DNA of 64,000 bases, from contig CM075727.1 of assembly GCA_037974335.1 (NCBI GenBank), positions 91,314,602 through 91,378,601 on the forward strand. Reading direction: 5' to 3'. Each line of letters begins with the position of its first letter. The stretch's first letter is position 1. Positions 57,494 to 64,000 of the stretch are shown piece by piece. This DNA is from Prionace glauca (lineage: Eukaryota > Chordata > Chondrichthyes > Carcharhiniformes > Carcharhinidae). The notes beneath the pieces are model-generated. The model saw nothing but the letters and a program-made list of their open reading frames with translations. It ran no database searches and had not been told where the DNA came from. The translations under genes and the position numbers were made by a program.

Positions 57494-58054
57494 TACATGG
57501 GAGGGAGGAGTCATCATGGCCACATGATGGGCAAATGGAGACCATTGAGTTTAGCAATTTCACACCGTGAACTCTCTCCTCCATTTGATTCTGGCTTATT
57601 TTACCATGTGATTTCTGTACCTTGTTTTCCATGTGTTTGACTTCCGAGGAGAGTTCCGTTATTCTGCCATTACAAGTCACTGGCTAATGCTGCCTTCCTT
57701 TACTTCAACCACCCATTTTCTCTGACATCTTTGCCATTTAATCTCCCCAGGATTTGGCCTATTCTGGACTTGTTCCTGTGTTCTGCCTCCCCCTCCCTGC
57801 TTTCGACGACATAAAACCGTCACATTTCTACCTCTCTTCCGTTCCAAAGAAGTCATATCTGACTGCAAACTCTAACTCCCTTTCTCTCTCCACAGAAGCT
57901 ACCGGTACTCAGATATTTCCCTGCATTTTCTGTTTCATTACAGGTGGAACGGGGAATTTTAGCCGGCATGTTTCCACTCCTCTTACTGAAGGGCAGCAGG
58001 AGAGTCGTGATCAGCCGGTTCACGTGATCTATGGCACTGCTGAATACAGATGCA

Positions 58055-58440
58055 GGTGAGAATGTAACTGAAAAGATAGAATTGTTAAAGGAATGTTTTG
58101 CATCCGTTTTCACACTGGAAAAGAAAGTGGATAAGTAAATGATCGAGTACCAGGTGGGATTTTTTTCTCTGGAACTTAGAAGGCTGAGGGGTGGTCTTAT
58201 AGAGGTCTATAAAATAACGAGGGGCATAGATCAGCTAGATAGTCAATATCTTTTCCCAAAGGTAGGGGAGTCTGAAACAAGAGAGCATAGGTTTAAGGTG
58301 AGAGGGGACAGATACAGAAGTGTTCAGAGGAGCAATTTTTTCACTCTGAGGGTGGTGAGTGTCTGGAACAATTTGCCAGAGGTAGTAGTAGTGGCAGGTA
58401 CAATTTTGTCTTTTAAAAAGCATTTAGACAAAATGACAAA
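58055..58440 (+). mobile_element. CR1-clade LINE, family B relative, rearranged fragments
   Basis: A short linker piece (ELLKECFASVFTLEKKVDK at 58078-58135) is joined directly to the C-terminal part (LRRLRGGLIEVYKITRGIDQ to LSFKKHLDK). The intervening RT is deleted. The second part is open for about 100 codons. Confidence 0.85.
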
Positions 58441-59775
58441 GTGACAAAGATGATTGATGAGTGTAGGGCAGTGGATGCTGTCTGCATCGACTTCAGAAAG
58501 GCCTTTGTCTAGGTCCCTCATGGCAGAGTGGTGCAGAAGGTGAAGTCGTACGGGATCAGAGGTGAGCTGGCAAGATGGATACAGAACTGGCTCAGTCATG
58601 GAAGACAGAGGCAGGGAAGAGTGTATTTCTGAGTGGAGGGCTGTGACAAGTGGCCTTCCCCGGGGATCAGTGCTGGGACCTTTGCTGTTTGTAATATTTA
58701 TAAATGATTTGGAAGTAAATGTAACTGATTTGATTAGTAAGTTTGCAGATGACACAAGGTTGGTGAATTTGCGGATAGTGATGAGGACCATCAGAGGATA
58801 CAGCAGGATACAGATCAGTTAGAGATTTGGGCGAAGAGATGGCAGATGGAGTTTAATCCGGACAAATGTGAGGTAATGCATTTTGGAAGGTCTAATACAG
58901 ATAGGAAATATACAGTAAATGGCAGAACCCTTAAGAGTTAGGCACAGGGATCTTGGTGTACAGTTACACAGATCACTGAAAGTGGCAACATGAGGAGAAG
59001 ATGGTCAAGAAGGCATACAGCATGCTTGCCTTCATCGGCTGGGGCATTGAGTTTAAAAGTTGGTAAGTCATGTTACAGCTTTATAGAACTTTAGTGAGGC
59101 TGCACTTAGAATATAGTGTTCAATTGTGGCTGCCACACTGTCAGAAGGATGTGGAGGCTTTGGAGAGGGTACAGAAAAGATTTCCCAGGATGTTGCCTGG
59201 CATGGAGGGCATTAGCCATGAGCAGAGGTTGGAGAAACTTGACTGGAACAATGGATGTTAAAGGGTGACCTGATAAAAGTCTGCAAGATTATGAGAGGTA
59301 TGGACAGAATTGATAGTCAGCAGCTTTTTCCCAGGGTGGAAGAGTCAACTACTAGGCGGCATAGGTTTAAGGTGCAAGGGGCAAGGTTTAAAGAAGATAT
59401 ATGAGGCAAGTTTTTTTACACAGGTTGGTGAGTGCCTGGAACTCATTGCCAGGGCAAGTAGTGGAAGCAGATGCGATAGTGAGTTTCAAGGGGTGCCTAG
59501 ACAAATACATGGATAGGATGGGAATGAAGGAAATATACAGTAAATGGCAGTAAATGGTAAGTTAGGCACAGGGATCTTGGTGTGCTGTTACACAGATCAC
59601 TGAAAGTAGCAACACAGAGGGAGAAGATAGTCAAGAAGGCATACAGCATGCTCACCTTCATCGGCTGGGGCATTGAGATAGGGAAGGGTAGGGGGTTTTA
59701 GTTCAGTAAGGCAGCATTGTTGGTGCAGGCTTGGAGGGCTGAAGGGCCTGTTCCTGTGTTGTAATGTTCTTTGTT
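58441..59775 (+). mobile_element. CR1-clade LINE, family C, RT to 3' end with an internal duplication
   Basis: RT blocks [20 protein letters not shown] and KFADDTRLV (about 58650-58770), then WQMEFNPDKCEVMHFGRSN-like, VQLWLPHCQKDVEALERVQK, MLPGMEGISHEQRLEKL, ending in a tail (AATGTTCTTTGTTCTTTG). Frames are broken. A duplicate of the segment near 58907-59050 lies at 59520-59690. This copy lies between the two V genes. Confidence 0.92.
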
Positions 59776-59880
59776 CTTTGATACGCAGCAGAGTAAACCT
59801 TTAACTGAGGGAAGATTGTGGCAGTTATCAGCAAAGTGGGATGTGGTTTTGAGGTGGTGTTTGAGTTGTAACGTGTTAAG

Positions 59881-59919
59881 AGATTTTGTAAGCGGGTTGA
59901 ATTGCTGTTTAATGCTGTG
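59881..59919 (-). other. 23-bp-spacer recombination signal of the distal V gene
   Basis: On minus: heptamer CACAGCA (59919-59913), 23-base spacer, nonamer ACAAAATCT (59889-59881; two changes). The first five heptamer bases, CACAG, match consensus. Confidence 0.92.
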
Positions 59920-60341
59920 GTCCTTCCAATAGGCACAGTAATAAATGGCGGAATCCTCTGCCTTTAAATTCCGAATACGCAGTCCGTATTGTTTCTCTCC
60001 AGTCTTGCTCGATTCAAACCTTTCGTCGAATCCACTATCCCACTTAGGTGTTCCATCGAAATAGAGCACCCGAACGGGCGGCTTTCCCTCTGCCTGTTTG
60101 TACCAATGGATAACAGAGGAGCTGACGGAAGCACCCAGTTCACAAGTAATTGTGGAAGTTTGCCCCCGTTTCTTGACCGTTGACAAGGGTTCCTGTTTCA
60201 AGTCTTGAGCAAAATATCCATCTGTGGGAAAAACAAATACCGATTTACAACTAGTTCGAAAGGTAACAAATAAAATGTAGCTGATGAATTAATCCACTTA
60301 CATAGAAAAAATGTAACTAAAACCAGCCAACGCAGTACCAT
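59920..60341 (-). CDS. TRGV: TCR gamma variable gene, J-distal
   Basis: Leader exon 60341-60302 (MVLRWLVLVTFFL, 40 bases, donor T^GTAAGT), an 80-base intron with acceptor TTTTTCCCACAG, and V exon 60221-59920 (302 bases); together an exact 114 codons. V-domain marks: FAQDLKQEPLSTVKKRG, first Cys in STITCELG, Trp in VIHWYKQAEGK, PVRVLYFDG, RFESSKTGEKQ, LRIRNLKAEDSAIYYCAYW with the second Cys. The KAEDSAIYYC block is typical of gamma V genes. It differs strongly from the J-proximal V, so the two represent separate V families. TATA-like GCAATATAAC lies about 110 bases before the ATG. No disabling change is visible. The V-to-J distance is about 10 kb. Confidence 0.96.
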
Positions 60342-61374
60342 GTTTTCAGCCTGAGTTATTAACATTGATATTAAATAGTACAGGACAAAGACTCTGACAG
60401 AACAGCCCGCCTGATACTCGCCTTCCTGGCAGTGAATGGGGCGGCTCTGTTATATTGCTCCATCCTGTTGCGCTAACCGCGTCTTTCTGGCAGATTTCCA
60501 ACGTCATTTACTTGCTTCACCTCTCGTCATTTCCTCATTATCCCTGGGTCAAAATCCTAGAATTCCCCCGTGAACACATTGTGGGATTCAATCACCACTG
60601 ATCATCGACTCACCCAGATTCCTAGGTATCAGTCACATTTCTTCCAGCTATCCATTTGTTTTATGTGTGGGAGAAGACTGGGACCTCAGCCACCGGAGAA
60701 TTCTGCAAAACTCTTCCAGCAGAACTCGTTAAACTGGATTGTCTGAGTTCCTCGGACGCTGTCAGATTGTGGAGTTTGCGTTAGTAAGGTGATGGGGCAG
60801 GTGTTGTCTCCCAGAGCATTCAAACATTCTGTGTGTCTCTCCGGCCATCGTTAAATAGCGAGAGTAAAGTGCTGGAAGGTACTTCCGAGTGACTGCCAAA
60901 TCTGACTGATATTCTTGCTGTTGCCACCTGTAAATCTGAGTTCCAAAAACGTGATGCATGGGAATAGCATTTTTGCCCACTGCTTATTATCCATTCGTCT
61001 TCAACCCGCCATCTCTACATTTAGTCATGAAAGCTCAAAAGTAATCACCCAATATCCCTCCACCAAAACCTTCCACCTCTCCCCAACTACTTTCCTCCCT
61101 TACTTCTCACCCAACCGCTCCCGTAATGTCCCTTATCCGCTGCTCTACTCCCCATCCCCTACCTCACCTCCTCTGCCCCCTTCCCCCTCACTCCCCTTTG
61201 CCCATTCCTACCCTAATTGTACCCCGTCCCACTCTCCTCCCCTACACCCCCACCCTTCCACTACCTCACTCCTCATCCCCTCCTCTACCCCAACTCTCCT
61301 ACATCCTCTCCTAGCTTGTAACACTCTGTCCCCTAACTGTTCATCCTTTGAGCCACCTCTATTCTGTTAGCTTT
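60342..61374. other. Upstream DNA of the distal V gene, with a pyrimidine-rich tract at 61040-61370
   Basis: The first 150 bases are the likely V promoter. From 61040 the plus strand is almost free of G (for example CCTCTGCCCCCTTCCCCCTC), so the strand read by the V gene is purine-rich. Long frames here are low-complexity artefacts. Confidence 0.6.
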
Positions 61375-61655
61375 CCTGATTCTTGCTCTACCTGCAGACT
61401 AGCCTTTTGTAATTCATGCAGTAGGACACCCAGATCCCTCTGCACCTCAGAGCTCCACAATCTCTCATCATTTTAATAAACTGTTTACATTTCAGTTTAT
61501 TCAGTTTTTTTGTTGCACCTCTTCTTTCAGAAATTTGGTCCTCAGTCTCTTGAATGACAGAAATATACAAATGTAACACCCTCCATCAAAGGTTGAGCAT
61601 GTGTGTCTTCATCTGAAGTAGCTCAGAGAAGATTTACCAGACCAATACCTGGAAA
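61375..61655 (-). mobile_element. CR1-type LINE fragment
   Basis: The minus strand reads like VQRDLGVLLHELQKASLQVE near 61380-61450; other parts are decayed. Confidence 0.55.
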
Positions 61656-61659
61656 GGGC

Positions 61660-61992
61660 AGACTCCCTTTTTTATTCATCCATGGGACATGCGCATCACT
61701 GGTTGGCCAGCATTTACTGCCCATCCCACGTTGGCTCTGGAGTCACATGTAGGCTAAACCAGGTAATGATGGCTGATTTTTTTCTCTAAAGGACATTAGT
61801 GAACCAGATGAGGTTTTTCTGACAATCAACAATGGTTTCATGGTCATCAGTAGATTCTTTATTCCAGATTTTTTAACTGAATTCAAATTCCACCAGCTGC
61901 TGTGGCAAGATTCAAAACCAGATCCCCAGAACACTAGCTGAGCTTCTGGATTAATAGTTTAGCAATAATGCCACTAGGCCATCACCTCCCCT
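61660..61992 (-). mobile_element. Second tRNA-derived SINE type, complete
   Basis: Reverse of the head is AATAATGCCACTAGGCCATC, with a box B-like AAGATTCAAAACCAGATCC; the body has TTTTTCTGACAATCAACAAT and the tail GGCCAGCATTTACTGCCCAT. It has no sequence in common with the V-type SINEs apart from the tRNA origin. Confidence 0.85.
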
Positions 61993-62134
61993 CATAAAGA
62001 TGTGTAGCACAGAAACAGATCCTTTAGGCTCAACTCGTCCATGCTGACTGGGCTTCCTAATCTGAACTAGTCCCATTTGCCCGCATTTGACCCATATCCA
62101 TCTACATCTTTCCTATCCACGTACCTGTCTTTTT
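61993..62134 (-). mobile_element. CR1-type LINE 3' end, interrupted by a SINE
   Basis: TAGTCCCATTTGCCCGCATT and CCATATCCATCTACATCTTT are a common 3' end in reverse. Related fragments resume at 62680-62870 (CTCCACCACCTTATTGGTAG), so the SINE at 62135 lies within it. Confidence 0.6.
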
Positions 62135-62464
62135 CAACAAAGAACAACCCAGCACAGGAAACAGGCCCTTCAGCCCAACGAGCCCGCACCACCATCTTAA
62201 CAAAGCATTTTCCTACACCTACCTTGACCCGTGTGTATGCGTATGGTGCCCCTATTGTAACCGGATTCAGGGGAGAATAGTTTAGGGACAATTTGTTACA
62301 CCAGTCAGCCTAAGAGCACATCTTTGAGGTGTGGGAGGAAACTGGAGCACCTGGAGGAAACCCACGCAACCACAGGGAGAATGCGCAAACTCCCACAGAC
62401 ACTGGCCCAAATCCACGTGTCTGCACAGCTAGCAGTGATAGTCACTGAGCTGTTGTGGTGCCCA
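62135..62464 (-). mobile_element. V-type SINE, degraded
   Basis: Tail in reverse (AGCACAGGAAACAGGCCCTT), central block (GGGAGGAAACTGGAGCACCT) and head remnants (AGCTGTTGTGGTGCCC). Confidence 0.8.
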
Positions 62465-62679
62465 TCTGCTGGTCCAGGATTAAGCACACACATTGACGCA
62501 AAGTACTAGGCCACCCTCGAAACATCCAAGAGCAGCCCACACATGACCCCTGAGTGCATGCTCCTCGTTAGACAACAAGGTGGACCGACACACCTGTGGA
62601 TTAAAAGAGACAAGATATTAACATGTAGCATTACATTTCTAGTGTCGTCCCGAGGCTCTGACCCTTTTTAAAACCGTCT

Positions 62680-62870
62680 CCTATAACCCTCCATCCCTGT
62701 TTCATTCATCTGCCTATCTAAGTAAACCTTACACGAGTCCAGCGTGCCTGCCTCCACCACCTTATTGGTAGTGCATTTCCTGTCATCTTCAGTGACATAT
62801 GTGCATATATACTGAGGTCCTTCTATTCTTGCAATGCCTTAAGAATTTCTTTCTTTATAGTCTTCACACT
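62680..62870 (-). mobile_element. CR1-type LINE fragment, continuation
   Basis: Minus-strand remains of the NSLP-type C-terminal block (GTCCAGCGTGCCTGCCTCCA in plus sense). Confidence 0.5.
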
Positions 62871-63784
62871 TTATTTTACACTGTCTCCCCATATCAGTAC
62901 ATTTCACAGGAAAAACATAGACTTTGAGAGTATATGTTGAGGCTTTTAAAATAATGGAATTGTTAAGATTCTGTCCATATGAATAGACGAGAAAGGCAGG
63001 GCAAGAGGTACAGGCCCCCAAATAAGCTACCAAAGCATTTGGTGAGATTAGGTGTTTGGATGCATTCTTTCCAGAGTTGTCAACATCATTTAGTGAGTGC
63101 AGATTTGCAGCAAATGCTTAAGAGAGAATTCTACCAGTTTCTGCCTCTATTATGACATCGAGTAAGTAGAGGTAGATGGATCAGCTATTGTAGTCTCCTG
63201 GAGTTTTCTTAATTGCTTCTGGAATTTTCCAGAGCTTTTTCTGCCAACCCCATTCTATAATAGCCAACTGTTCTGTTTATTCCCAGAGATTATGTGGCTG
63301 TGGAGGCAGAGTTTGGAAAGATGGAAATGGTGGCTAAAATAGTTTGCAATATGTCAGATGGGAACTTTGATGGATCAGTTAATCTTTTCCTGACATTTTA
63401 TATGCTTACTTTCAGACAATGAGATCCTAAACTCTGGAATTTCTTCCCTAAACCTCTTTTCTTCATCGACTCTCTCTCCTCCTTTAAGACAGTTATGACT
63501 TTGACTAAGGTTTAGCCATTCATCCAAATATCTCATTCCTTGACTTGGTGAATTTCTGTCTAATTGCTCTCCTTTGACATTTACATTATTTGACACTATA
63601 TAAATACAAATAGTTGTCTGGCTGAAGTAAACCTGGAAAAACAGGCCACTGAGTTCACAATCAATGGCTTGATTTTAACAGCACAATCATCAAATAAATA
63701 AAGATTGTTGTTAGCTCATGAAATGTCCTACCAAAAATAGCAATGGAAGTAATATATACAATGGTTTTTAAGTGGATAAATATT
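62871..63784. other. Stretch without a recognised gene
   Basis: No V gene, exon or clear repeat found. Confidence 0.4.
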
Positions 63785-64000
63785 ATAAACAGCTCTTTTA
63801 GAAGGCCAGCATAAGTGTGATGGACCAAATTGACAGGAAAGATTGGACATGTTGTATTTGTACACGATGGAATTTAGTAATAGGGGTGACTTGATTGAAA
63901 CATTTAAGACCCTTGGATGTGGAGAGGATGTTTCCTGTTGTTGGGGAATCCAGAACAAGGGGTCACTTTAAAAATAAGAAGTCATCTATTTAAAAGAGAT
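63785..64000 (+). mobile_element. CR1-type LINE, C-terminal part, cut by window edge
   Basis: YTMEFSNRGDLIETFKTL at 63862-63915 matches the ORF2 C-terminal block (LEFRRMRGDLIETYK in family A). More diverged than families A to C. Confidence 0.65.

Noticed and set aside
60915-61370. 151-codon Pro/Ser-rich frame
   Set aside because: Low-complexity pyrimidine tract without codon structure.

Overview
The window looks like nuclear DNA of an elasmobranch, most likely a shark. It holds the J-C end of a T-cell receptor gamma (TRG) locus on the minus strand, set in DNA rich in CR1-clade LINEs, tRNA-derived V-type SINEs and Penelope-like retroelement ends. Two variable genes, three joining segments and one constant gene lie in the order V-V-J-J-J-C. 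The published sandbar shark TRG locus (several V, three J, one C in a translocon) has the same plan; the species here is inferred, not shown.

TRG locus, read on the minus strand: V gene at 60341-59920; V gene at 57348-56804; J segments at 49950-49903, 49644-49588 and 49375-49329; a possible J relic at 50076-50033; constant gene in three coding exons, 46510-46202 (Ig C1 domain), 45095-45021 (connecting peptide with a cysteine) and 41508-41375 (transmembrane segment with a lysine, short tail, stop). Both V genes carry 23-bp-spacer recombination signals and all three J segments carry 12-bp-spacer signals, so the 12/23 rule is satisfied. Splice phases agree throughout, and J plus the three C exons give an exact reading frame (172 codons after the J junction).

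Bases 1-41100 are downstream of the locus and contain no host gene I can support. They hold the 5' end of a very young CR1 LINE with 198-bp tandem monomers (1-1836), a second young copy of the same family with an uninterrupted 969-residue EN-RT frame inserted in a SINE (15411-19138), several 5'-truncated or broken relatives, LINEs nested in LINEs (31510-37565), and head-to-head pairs of Penelope-like 3' ends (13814-13999, 25001-26674, 39794-40018). The Penelope-like ends carry a conserved CTGATGA/hairpin/GAAA pattern that resembles a minimal hammerhead ribozyme. Bases 50393-55690 and 58055-59775 are retroelement-filled spacers between J and V, and between the two V genes. Bases 60342-64000 hold V-gene upstream DNA and old repeats; further V genes would be expected beyond 64000.

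Element boundaries were set by eye and are usually good to about 10-30 bases; splice sites and recombination signals were placed base by base. No CRISPR, tRNA or rRNA gene and no recognisable retrovirus or LTR element was found.
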